Shown here piece by piece: positions 32,457 through 40,121 of a stretch of 43,183 nucleotides of DNA; the first letter of the stretch is position 1, and every line of letters starts with the position of its first letter. Source of the DNA: Clostridia bacterium (GTDB lineage: Bacteria > Bacillota > Clostridia > Lachnospirales > Lachnospiraceae); contig SAAH01000021.1 of NCBI GenBank assembly GCA_009929525.1, forward strand, positions 1-43,183, written 5' to 3'. The notes beneath the pieces were generated by a model. It ran no database searches and had not been told where the DNA came from. It saw only the letters and a list, made by a program, of their open reading frames with translations. The position numbers and the translations under genes are program-made.

Positions 32457-34553
32457 TTATTCGGAAACTTGAATCTCATATAACCTTGCAGAATAGATCT
32501 GATCAAATCTTACAGATAACTGCTGATTTGTTTCATTCCAACTGTATGGGTAGGACTGAGCCTGCGGATAAGCACAAGTCACAGATGCCTTCTTTCCTGC
32601 AAGAATATCCAGTGGAATGCTGCAGTGATCGATAGAATTGGCAAGACGCCAAACAGCAAGATAAATCTTACTTCCGCAGTCAAGTCCCAGACACATCCAG
32701 CCGTCCTCCACCATAGGGAATCCGATCGGCCAGAATGGTTCGCCGAAAGGAATATCTTTTCGAATGCTCTTATAGTAGCTTATTCCTTCTTTTACCAGTG
32801 CAACGCATTCATCCCTGATAAGATCGATTCTTCCACTTTGATGGATACGAAGCAGCATGGCATTGACCATATTAAAGATGGTTGCTTCCTCATCAGATTC
32901 CCTGACCGGATAAGACCATATTCCACTCTGTTCCGGGATGATCGCTGAAGGTGAAGCTGCTGCAATATGAGCAAATTTTCTATAGTCACCCTGATCGCTG
33001 ACAGATTGGATGCTATGCTTGCTAAGAAGGGCATAATCGATTCTCATTCCGCCTGATCCACAGTTTTCGATGATCAGTCCCGGATGTCTGTCAAGTACTC
33101 TTCCCAGCCACTGGATGTATGCTCTTGCATGCTCTAAAAGTCCATCACCTTCGCTATCTGAATGAAGTTCTGTACCAGGGCCGGCATTGTGATTATAATC
33201 CATCTTAATATATCCAAGACCGTATTCTTTAACCATACGATCTACAACCTTATCTGCAAATGCTACAACTTCAGGATTTCTAAAGTCCAGCTGATACCGG
33301 CTTCCTGTTACCAGCGGATGACCATGCCTCTGGAAGAGCCAGTCAGAAGGAACCTCTTTAACTACCGGACTTACACAGGCCATAACCTCAATTTCAAGCC
33401 ACATACCAGGTATCATTCCTTTAGAGCGGATATAATCCAGAATACTGAGGAATCCACCCTTGAAACGTGCTTCAGATGGAACCCAGTTTCCCATGCCTAC
33501 ATTGAAGTCTTCTCCCGGCTCCACGAACCATCCAGCATCCAGACAAAAGTATTCACACCCACTCTCTGCTGCTGCGTCGATGATCGGAATCAGGTTTTCT
33601 TTGCTCTGATCTCCCATCAGACAGTTCATCCAATCATTGAAGATAACCGGAAGATCCGCATTATCTCTGTGTGGGCGAATGATATTTCTCCTATATCTGG
33701 TGAATTCTGCACAGGCTTTTTCGAATCCGCCGCATACTGCACCAACAGCTACCGGAACAGCTACAAATCTTTCACCCTTTTTCAGATTTTTAAACCAATG
33801 GCTCTCTTTATCATTTGGTCCGCATACATTCAGATACATAAAGTTCTCATAATCACTGATTTCCCAGTACCATGAACCATTATGTTCGATCTGCCACATG
33901 ATGCCTTCGCCAGTCTCTGTATTTTCCGTATATCCCATTGGTAAATACTCTCCTGATGACCATGTTCCGCAGGTATTACAGGTAATACGCTTAAATGTCA
34001 TATTCCCGCACTTTGTCATACCAAGTTCCGGCAGGGAATAACTCCTCCAGCGCATCTCTCCACTCCACGCATTGTGCGGATACCAAACACGACATTTTTC
34101 ATCAAAAGAAAGAACACCTCTGCGATGCAGCCCCGTCATTGCAAAAGAAGACAGATACTCCAAAGTCTTCACTTCTTCCGTAAGATTCTCAACCTCCAGC
34201 CAGCTTCGCACGACAGAAGTCCCCTTCATAAACTGATAATGACAGGAAACCGCCATCCCTCTGCCTTCCAGATAAAACTCCAGTTTTCTACCCTTCTCAT
34301 TTAGATACTCTTTATGCTCCTTATAAAGATAAATCCCATCTACAAAAGACTCAAAATAATTACCAATATGACAAGCACACTGCTGTTCCCCACTTAACAA
34401 CAACTCAAAAGGACGGAAAAAATGCTTATCCTCCTCCTTAATATCATCCAAAAACTCCGAATTACCAAAATGCAGCAATCGAAGATTCTTACTATCATCC
34501 ACCTCAAACACCACATGAAGATCCTGCTCATCCACTTTTATCATTTCACTCAT
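32457..34553 (-). CDS. GH36 alpha-galactosidase, cluster 1
   Basis: 698 residues. An N-terminal beta-sandwich is followed by a TIM barrel with FCLDAGWF, GMIPGMWLEIE, nucleophile Asp452 in YIKMDYNHN, IIENCGSGGMRIDYALLS and acid/base Asp520 in SVSDQGD, all standard for GH36. It removes terminal alpha-galactose (raffinose-family sugars, galactosyl cyclitols, galactolipids). There is no signal peptide, so it is cytosolic. The ATG follows AAGGAGAG. It lies 155 bp downstream of the corrinoid-protein gene on the same strand, so it is probably in the same transcript as the methyl-transfer genes. Linkage preference cannot be determined here. Confidence 0.93.
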   Translation of the reverse strand: MSEMIKVDEQDLHVVFEVDDSKNLRLLHFGNSEFLDDIKEEDKHFFRPFELLLSGEQQCACHIGNYFESFVDGIYLYKEHKEYLNEKGRKLEFYLEGRGMAVSCHYQFMKGTSVVRSWLEVENLTEEVKTLEYLSSFAMTGLHRRGVLSFDEKCRVWYPHNAWSGEMRWRSYSLPELGMTKCGNMTFKRITCNTCGTWSSGEYLPMGYTENTETGEGIMWQIEHNGSWYWEISDYENFMYLNVCGPNDKESHWFKNLKKGERFVAVPVAVGAVCGGFEKACAEFTRYRRNIIRPHRDNADLPVIFNDWMNCLMGDQSKENLIPIIDAAAESGCEYFCLDAGWFVEPGEDFNVGMGNWVPSEARFKGGFLSILDYIRSKGMIPGMWLEIEVMACVSPVVKEVPSDWLFQRHGHPLVTGSRYQLDFRNPEVVAFADKVVDRMVKEYGLGYIKMDYNHNAGPGTELHSDSEGDGLLEHARAYIQWLGRVLDRHPGLIIENCGSGGMRIDYALLSKHSIQSVSDQGDYRKFAHIAAASPSAIIPEQSGIWSYPVRESDEEATIFNMVNAMLLRIHQSGRIDLIRDECVALVKEGISYYKSIRKDIPFGEPFWPIGFPMVEDGWMCLGLDCGSKIYLAVWRLANSIDHCSIPLDILAGKKASVTCAYPQAQSYPYSWNETNQQLSVRFDQIYSARLYEIQVSE

Positions 34554-34708
34554 CGTACACTCTCCTTTTCTTCAATCCCAAAGCACTTTCCCCCATATCA
34601 TAATCAAAACCCCACTTCACCAAAAGACTAAATATCTGCCATCCCCCTAATTTCTCAATATTAAAGTGGCCAACCTCCCCACACCACAACCAGCCATCCA
34701 GTGCTGTT

Positions 34709-35344
34709 TTAGGCCACCAACCTCTTCGCAAGCACTGCCGCACTAGCCGCATCCTCAGAATATCCATCTGCTCCGATCTCATCAGCAAATTCCTGCGTAA
34801 TAGGTGCGCCGCCAACCATGATCTTGATATCCTTACGGAAATCCTGCTCACCGATAGCTGCTACCGTATCCCTGAGAGACGGCATCGTAGTGGTCAAAAG
34901 TGCAGACAGCGCTATGATCTTTGTATCCGGATTTTCTCTATAACATGCTATGATTTTTTCAATCGGAACATCCACACCCAGATCGATCACTTCAAATCCA
35001 GCGCTTTCGATCATCATAGCCACCAGGTTTTTACCTATATCATGAAGATCTCCTGCAACAGTTGCGATGATCAATTTTCCAAGTGCTCCTGTGGAACCAC
35101 TTGCCAGATGAGGTTTTAATACCTCTACACCTTTTTTCATAGCTTTGGCAGCAACAAGCATCTCCGGCACGAAAATCTCGTTATTTTTAAATTTTTCGCC
35201 TACAACAGCCATAGCATCGATCATACCAACATTTAAGATTTCTACCGGATCACATCCTTCGTCCAGTGCTGCCTGTACGGCCGCTCCAACTAACTTGCCT
35301 TTTCCTTTTTCTACCAACTGTGCAACTTCCTGAATTCCTGACAT
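34709..35344 (-). CDS. Corrinoid protein of a methyltransferase system, cluster 1
   Basis: 211 residues. An N-terminal four-helix cap domain (about 1-88) precedes a B12-binding Rossmann-like domain with DLHDIGKN, where His101 is the lower axial cobalt ligand (D-x-H-x-x-G). Other B12-domain strands are IIALSALLTTTMP and IKIMVGGAPIT. It shuttles a methyl group as methyl-Co(III) between a substrate-specific methyltransferase and a methyl-accepting partner, like MtaC, MtbC or OdmA. It differs from the cluster 2 copy at about 12 of 211 residues by eye. An expected reductive activator (RamA/RACE type) is not in the window. The ATG follows CGGAGG. Confidence 0.95.
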   Translation of the reverse strand: MSGIQEVAQLVEKGKGKLVGAAVQAALDEGCDPVEILNVGMIDAMAVVGEKFKNNEIFVPEMLVAAKAMKKGVEVLKPHLASGSTGALGKLIIATVAGDLHDIGKNLVAMMIESAGFEVIDLGVDVPIEKIIACYRENPDTKIIALSALLTTTMPSLRDTVAAIGEQDFRKDIKIMVGGAPITQEFADEIGADGYSEDAASAAVLAKRLVA

Positions 35345-35444
35345 ACTCTTACCTCCGCATTTTTGTGTTCTATCATTTACTTTTTATCTTCATGTATCCA
35401 TCATCCTCTTAACAGATACCATCTGTTTTACCCTTTAAAACTGT

Positions 35445-36251
35445 TTATTTTTTTACCGGTCCTATCATACCTTCTCTGTATGCCCCGATATATTCCATAC
35501 AATATTCATCTTCTCCCAGTAATGCTTCCGTAGCATAGATCACACCCAGAAGATCCCTGTTTGTTGGGTCAAGGATCGCGCTGTCCAACCCGGCTTTCAT
35601 AGCAAGTACGGTAAATCCCAGGTTCACCAGCTTTCTTACTGGAAGATTAAAGGAAATATTGCTGACTGCTGCCGTGATATGAATGGATGGATACTGTGCT
35701 CTGATGGTACTGATGACCTCTTCATTCATCGCAATACCATCCTCGGAAGTACACAGCATCTCTACCAGTGGATCGATATGCATACGACCTGGTGCGATTC
35801 CATATTCTTTCGCTTTCACCATCAGATTCTCGAATACGTTCAGTCTGTCGGCAGCACATTTGGGAATGCCTGTATCATCAGATAACAAACAGATGATTTC
35901 CCATTTTGTATCCGCGATCAATGGAAATATCTTATCTACTTTGTCACCTTCCATAGATACTGAATTGATCAGACCAGGTTTTTTGCAATAGCTAAAAACC
36001 TGGGCCAGCACATCTGCACTTGGGCTATCTACTGATATAGGAAGGTCTGTTACTTCCTGTATGCAGTCGATCATCCATTTGAGTGTTTCCACCTCCACAC
36101 TTTCATCTACAGATGCACAGCAGTCGATGTAGGTTGCACCTGCCTGCGCCTGCATCTTTGCCCTGTTCCTAATAAACTGGGCATCCTTCTCGGCAATCGC
36201 TTTCGCAACTGCCGGAATAGATCCATTGATTTTCTCTCCTATAATGATCAT
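35445..36251 (-). CDS. Pterin-binding corrinoid:tetrahydrofolate methyltransferase, cluster 1
   Basis: 268 residues. A TIM-barrel pterin-binding domain covers the whole protein: MIIIGEKINGSIPAVAKAI, AGATYIDCCAS, LPISVDSPSADV, LINSVSME, CLLSDDTGIP, IDPLVEMLC and AAVSNISFNLP. It is related to AcsE, the pterin domain of MetH, and MtvA/OdmD-type enzymes. The expected reaction is transfer of the methyl group from methyl-corrinoid protein to tetrahydrofolate, feeding C1 metabolism. It lies between the UroD-type and corrinoid-protein genes. The cluster 2 copy differs at about 17 of 268 residues. The ATG follows AGGAGG. Confidence 0.94.
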   Translation of the reverse strand: MIIIGEKINGSIPAVAKAIAEKDAQFIRNRAKMQAQAGATYIDCCASVDESVEVETLKWMIDCIQEVTDLPISVDSPSADVLAQVFSYCKKPGLINSVSMEGDKVDKIFPLIADTKWEIICLLSDDTGIPKCAADRLNVFENLMVKAKEYGIAPGRMHIDPLVEMLCTSEDGIAMNEEVISTIRAQYPSIHITAAVSNISFNLPVRKLVNLGFTVLAMKAGLDSAILDPTNRDLLGVIYATEALLGEDEYCMEYIGAYREGMIGPVKK

Positions 36252-36276
36252 TGATGATTCCTCCTGTTATCCCTGT

Positions 36277-37281
36277 CTACCGGGGATTTTCATTCTTAGC
36301 AACCTCCATGAATGCAAGTACATTTTCCGGCGGGATGTCATTTGGCATTGCATGGGTTGGTGCAAGGATGTATCCGCCGTTTTTGCCAAGGACATCCATA
36401 ACTTCATGCATATTCTTCTTTACCTCTTCCGGTGTCTTAAACGGCAGGATCCTCTGTGTGGAGATTCCACCGAAGAATGTGATATGGTCTCCATATAACT
36501 TTTTGAATTCTACGATATCATATACTTCTGGCTGGAATGTATTGTAAATATCCAGTCCCAGCTCTACAAGATCCGGAAATACCTGTCGGCAGTCTCCACA
36601 GGAATGCTGAGATACGAACATCCCATATTTTTTCACGTGATCATACATGATCTTCAAGCGTGGTTTGATAAATTCTTTCCAGATTGGATATCCCATCTGA
36701 AGACCTATCTGCTGTCCCCAGTCATCACCGAAAAATACACAATCGATCGGATACTGAGCTACGATATCTACAACCTTACAGTTGTACTCTACAATCTTAT
36801 CCAATAATTCGCCCATGAATTCCGGCTCTTCAAGGAAGTCCATCAGACATTCTGCTGTAGAATGCAGTGTCCATGCTCTTTCATATAAGCTGAATCCAAT
36901 AATGTACATGGTAAATTTGTCTTTTTGCTGCACCAGACGCTCACATTTTTCACGGATCAAAGCTTCATCTGGTTCTGGAAATACATAGTCGCCAAAGTCT
37001 GCCTCCGGGATAGGAAATTCTTTTACTACTCCGAAGTCACCCTCCTGTGCTCCCACGTTCCAGGTAACTCCAAACATATCCTTGAACATTCCGCCGCCAA
37101 GATCTGTAAAGGATTCATTTCTCTCCTGTGCCAGATAGGAATCGCTGTGTTCGAAGAACTCTTTATCCCCCGTAAATGCGATCATTTTTTCCAGTTCACC
37201 CTCTGTCAGATCCAGATAATAAGGGATCACATCTGTCTGCTCATGTCTCAATGTTTGTAATACAACTTCACGTTTTGTCAT
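36277..37281 (-). CDS. UroD-family methyltransferase, cluster 1
   Basis: 334 residues of the uroporphyrinogen decarboxylase/MtaA superfamily: MTKREVVLQTLRHEQTDVIP, CVFFGDDWGQQIGLQMGY, the zinc-type HxC motif in VSQHSCGDC, FFGGISTQRILPF, and ILAPTHAMPNDIPPENV. With corrinoid protein and pterin methyltransferase genes directly downstream, it is best read as the substrate-specific enzyme that moves a methyl group (probably O-methyl) onto the corrinoid protein, not as a haem enzyme. The demethylated compound is unknown; GH36 and GH3 in the same cluster point to a glycosylated or sugar-like methyl ether. Start ATG after GGGAGG. About 40 bp upstream ends a GH4 remnant. Confidence 0.9.
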   Translation of the reverse strand: MTKREVVLQTLRHEQTDVIPYYLDLTEGELEKMIAFTGDKEFFEHSDSYLAQERNESFTDLGGGMFKDMFGVTWNVGAQEGDFGVVKEFPIPEADFGDYVFPEPDEALIREKCERLVQQKDKFTMYIIGFSLYERAWTLHSTAECLMDFLEEPEFMGELLDKIVEYNCKVVDIVAQYPIDCVFFGDDWGQQIGLQMGYPIWKEFIKPRLKIMYDHVKKYGMFVSQHSCGDCRQVFPDLVELGLDIYNTFQPEVYDIVEFKKLYGDHITFFGGISTQRILPFKTPEEVKKNMHEVMDVLGKNGGYILAPTHAMPNDIPPENVLAFMEVAKNENPR

Positions 37282-37321
37282 TTCTATCTTCCTCCCGTTC
37301 CTGTGGAACTTTCATCTATAT

Positions 37322-37477
37322 TTATACAGTGATCTTACGGCTTTCCTTCTCAGCGGCTACTTCTTCTACTGTTTTATCCTGGACTCTGACAGCTCCAGTC
37401 AGCGGATCCATATCTGTAAATAATGTTCTTGCAAAGATAAGACTTCCTGCTCCGATAAATGCAATTTTAAAACTCAT
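37322..37477 (-). pseudogene. Internally deleted GH4 glycosidase remnant
   Basis: A 51-codon frame with an excellent AGGAGG 9 bases before its ATG. It begins SFKIAFIGAGSLIFARTLFTD, the NAD-binding start of GH4 enzymes (MelA-type alpha-galactosidase, alpha-glucosidase). From about residue 23 it continues DMDPLTGAV..., which could be the C-terminal end of a GH4 protein, and then stops. A full GH4 has about 430-480 residues, so most of the catalytic body is absent. It is first in the cluster 1 transcript. I infer a deletion that spared the translation start; a short functional peptide is less likely. Confidence 0.7.
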
Positions 37478-37570
37478 TCTAATTGTCCTCCTGTTTTCTG
37501 TGCATTGGTTGACTTGCTCTTTTTGTCTCTTTTTTTTATTATGCCGTTGCTTTTTTATATGTTTGCATTT

Positions 37571-37576
37571 ATTATA
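37571..37576 (-). promoter_or_regulatory. -10 box of the cluster 1 promoter
   Basis: Minus strand TATAAT at 37571-37576, about 95 bases upstream of the GH4 remnant ATG. No usable -35 is found at 16-18 bp, which fits a promoter that needs an activator such as the divergent AraC-type protein. Confidence 0.5.
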
Positions 37577-37602
37577 TGAATATAAAGATCATGATGTGGA
37601 AA

Positions 37603-37644
37603 ATATTGTTGGCACATTGTCTTAATGCAAGATATTGTCGCATT
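37603..37644. promoter_or_regulatory. Direct repeats between cluster 1 and the araC gene
   Basis: ATATTGTTGGCACATT (37603-37618) and ATATTGTCGCATT (37632-37644) are tandem, 29 bp apart, just upstream of the cluster 1 -10. AraC-type activators bind direct repeats of this kind. It is an inference from sequence and place. Confidence 0.5.
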
Positions 37645-37679
37645 ATATTCATTTTCGATAATCAGGAGAGGCGATTTTG

Positions 37680-38627
37680 ATGAAACTATACAGCAAAGAC
37701 AAAACATATATCGGATTAACTTCTTTTTATGCGCTCTCACTTCAGGGTTATGACATGCATCCCCATACGCATGAAAGCTTCGAGATCATGTACGTGACGA
37801 ATGGAAGCTGTTACATCTATCTCGGTGAAGAGGAATCTTGTTTAAAGGAGCATCAGTTTGTCCTTCTCGACGGACGGATACCCCACCGTCTTCTCATTCC
37901 CAATGGACAGCTTTGTTCTGTGCTGAATATCGAGTTTTTCCCTCAGATGCAGGAATCCTCCATCTGTATCGCGGATGTATATAAGGCCAGCCCGGCCTTT
38001 CAGAAGCTATGTGGAATGAAAGAGGATCATTTGACAGCAACAGATAACAGAAATCTGGGATATGCATTGAAGGATCTGATCACTCATTTGGAATTGGTAA
38101 CGGAAACAACGTCAAAAAAACAAAATATTGCTGATCCGCTTACACAAAAAGAATATGATTATCTGTCACAGATTCTTTTTCAGAGAATTATAATAGAATT
38201 GTGCGGCTGCAAAACCGGAGCTGCGCCTACCGGTGCATTATACGTAAAACGCGCCTGCAGTTATATACAGGCGCATTTAATGGAAGATATCCGAATCCCG
38301 ATGATCGCCGCATATGCCGGGATCAACAAATCCTATCTTCAATCTTTATTTTCAAGTCACATGAATTGTACGATTTCTGAATATATCAATCAAAAGAAAA
38401 TGGATCACGCTGTATTTCTTCTCGTGAACAGTTCTCTTTCGGTCACTGATATCGCTTTTCATTCAGGTTATAACAGCAGACAGCACTTTGGCAGCACCTT
38501 TGAACGTTTTTACGGGGTCAGCCCAAAGACGTACCGTTTGCTTCACCATAAGAACATTCAGCCTTCTACCGGTGATGCAAGAATCACAAAGATGTCTACT
38601 GGAAACTGGGAGCTTGATCCAGTATAA
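37680..38627 (+). CDS. AraC-family regulator with cupin sensor domain
   Basis: 315 residues. The N-terminal cupin (GYDMHPHTHESFEIMYVTNG, about 24-43) is a sugar-sensing fold. The C-terminal pair of helix-turn-helix motifs (IRIPMIAAYAGINKSYLQSL and VTDIAFHSGYNSRQHFGSTF, ending in GVSPKTYR) is typical of AraC/XylS. I use the ATG at 37680; a TTG one codon earlier is in frame. AGGAG lies 11 bases upstream. The gene is divergent from cluster 1 and convergent with cluster 2 (the stops are 7 bp apart), so it probably activates cluster 1 and possibly both. The ligand is unknown. Confidence 0.93.
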   Translation: MKLYSKDKTYIGLTSFYALSLQGYDMHPHTHESFEIMYVTNGSCYIYLGEEESCLKEHQFVLLDGRIPHRLLIPNGQLCSVLNIEFFPQMQESSICIADVYKASPAFQKLCGMKEDHLTATDNRNLGYALKDLITHLELVTETTSKKQNIADPLTQKEYDYLSQILFQRIIIELCGCKTGAAPTGALYVKRACSYIQAHLMEDIRIPMIAAYAGINKSYLQSLFSSHMNCTISEYINQKKMDHAVFLLVNSSLSVTDIAFHSGYNSRQHFGSTFERFYGVSPKTYRLLHHKNIQPSTGDARITKMSTGNWELDPV

Positions 38628-38634
38628 GAAAGGA

Positions 38635-39270
38635 TCATGCTACCAGACTTTTGGCAAGGACTGCTGCACTTGCCGCATCCTCTGAATAACCATCTGCACC
38701 GATCTCATCGGCAAATTCCTGAGTGATCGGTGCTCCGCCAACCATGATTTTGATATCCTTACGAAAATCCTGTTCACCGATAGCCGCAACCGTATCTCTA
38801 AGAGACGGCATTGTTGTTGTCAAAAGAGCTGACAGGGCTATGATCTTTGTATCTGGATTTTCTCTATAACATTCTATGATCCTGTCGCTTGATACATCCA
38901 CACCCAGATCGATCACTTCAAATCCTGCACTTTCTATCATCATTGCAACCAGATTCTTACCAATATCATGCAGATCGCCCGCTACTGTCGCTATGATCAA
39001 TTTTCCCAGTGCTCCTGTGGATCCGCTTGCAAGATGCGGCTTTAACACCTCTACGCCCTTCTTCATAGCCTTTGCTGCTACAAGCATCTCCGGCACAAAT
39101 ATCTCATTATTTTTAAACTTTTCACCTACGATCGCCATGGCATCGATCATACCCTCATTCAGTATGGCAACCGGATCACACCCTTCATCCAGTGCAGCCT
39201 GAACAGCCGCTCCTACTAATTTTCCTTTTCCTCTTTCTACTAAATCTGCAACTTCCTGAATCTTTGACAT
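38635..39270 (-). CDS. Corrinoid protein of a methyltransferase system, cluster 2
   Basis: 211 residues, same length and layout as the cluster 1 corrinoid protein, including DLHDIGKN with His101. About 12 substitutions separate them, most in residues 3-47 and around 127-134 (PIEKIIA against SSDRIIE), while the B12-domain core is unchanged. I start at the second ATG (39270), since GGAGGT is 6 bases upstream; the first ATG abuts that site. Last gene of cluster 2, convergent with the AraC-type gene. It probably exchanges methyl groups with the cluster 2 UroD-type enzyme. Confidence 0.95.
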   Translation of the reverse strand: MSKIQEVADLVERGKGKLVGAAVQAALDEGCDPVAILNEGMIDAMAIVGEKFKNNEIFVPEMLVAAKAMKKGVEVLKPHLASGSTGALGKLIIATVAGDLHDIGKNLVAMMIESAGFEVIDLGVDVSSDRIIECYRENPDTKIIALSALLTTTMPSLRDTVAAIGEQDFRKDIKIMVGGAPITQEFADEIGADGYSEDAASAAVLAKSLVA

Positions 39271-39311
39271 GTCCATACCTCCGCTTATTTCTATGTATTA
39301 GCATATATGAT

Positions 39312-40118
39312 TTATTTTTTCACCGGGCCGATCATTCCTTCTCTGTAAGCTCCGATATATTCCATGCAGTACTCATCTTCTCCCAGCAGTGCCTCTGTAG
39401 CGTAGATCACGCCCAGAAGATCTCTGTTTGTCGGATCTAGGATCGCACTGTCCAACCCTGCCTTCATGGCCAGTACCATAAATCCCAGATTTACCAGCTT
39501 GCGCACAGGAAGGTTAAAGGAGATATTACTTACTGCCGCTGTGATATGAATAGATGGATACAACGCACGTATCGTACTGATCACTTCTTCATTCATAGCA
39601 ATCCCGTCTTCTGAAGTGCAAAGCATCTCCACTAATGGATCGATATGCATACGGTTTGGTGCGATCCCATATTCTTTCGCTTTTATCATCAGTGCATCAA
39701 ACACTTTCAGTCTGTCCGCTGCACATTTTGGTATTCCTGTATCATCTGACAAAAGGCATATGATCTCCCATTTTGTATCTGCGATCAATGGAAAGATCTT
39801 ATCCACCTTATCACCTTCCATCGATACAGAATTGATCACTCCCGGTCTTTTGCAATGTTCAAACACCTGTGCTAAAACGTCTGCACTGGGACTGTCTACT
39901 GAGATAGGAAGATCTGTCACCTCCTGAATACAGTCGATCATCCATTTGAGTGTTTCCACTTCCACAGACTCATCTACCGAGGCGCAACAGTCGATATAGG
40001 TTGCGCCTGCTCCTGCCTGCATCTTTGCTCTGTCTTTAATAAACTGATCATCCCTCTCGGCGATTGCCTTAGCCACAGATGGGATGGAACCATTGATTTT
40101 TTCACCGATAATTATCAT
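39312..40118 (-). CDS. Pterin-binding corrinoid:tetrahydrofolate methyltransferase, cluster 2
   Basis: 268 residues, collinear with the cluster 1 enzyme and about 94% identical by eye; the last 70 residues differ at two positions (RAL for RAQ, GFM for GFT). The same pterin-barrel motifs are present (IGEKINGSIP, YIDCCAS, SVDSPSAD). It would pass the methyl group from the neighbouring corrinoid protein to tetrahydrofolate. It starts 3 bp before the end of the GH36 gene region with a GAGAGG site inside that gene, so translation is coupled to the glycosidase. The synonymous sites differ more than the protein, so the copy is not very fresh. Confidence 0.94.
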   Translation of the reverse strand: MIIIGEKINGSIPSVAKAIAERDDQFIKDRAKMQAGAGATYIDCCASVDESVEVETLKWMIDCIQEVTDLPISVDSPSADVLAQVFEHCKRPGVINSVSMEGDKVDKIFPLIADTKWEIICLLSDDTGIPKCAADRLKVFDALMIKAKEYGIAPNRMHIDPLVEMLCTSEDGIAMNEEVISTIRALYPSIHITAAVSNISFNLPVRKLVNLGFMVLAMKAGLDSAILDPTNRDLLGVIYATEALLGEDEYCMEYIGAYREGMIGPVKK

Positions 40119-40121
40119 ATC

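Noticed and set aside
34546-34851. 101-codon minus-strand frame bridging the corrinoid gene and GH36
   Set aside because: Its first half overlaps the corrinoid gene in another phase and its end overlaps the GH36 start. It has no ribosome site and no recognisable motif.
36277-37281. Annotation as haem uroporphyrinogen decarboxylase (hemE)
   Set aside because: The HxC metal motif and adjacency to corrinoid and pterin methyltransferase genes point to the MtaA-like methyltransferase branch. No haem gene is nearby.
38616-38636. GATCC/GGATC repeat between the araC and corrinoid gene stops
   Set aside because: A five-base stem without a T tract is too weak to annotate as a terminator.
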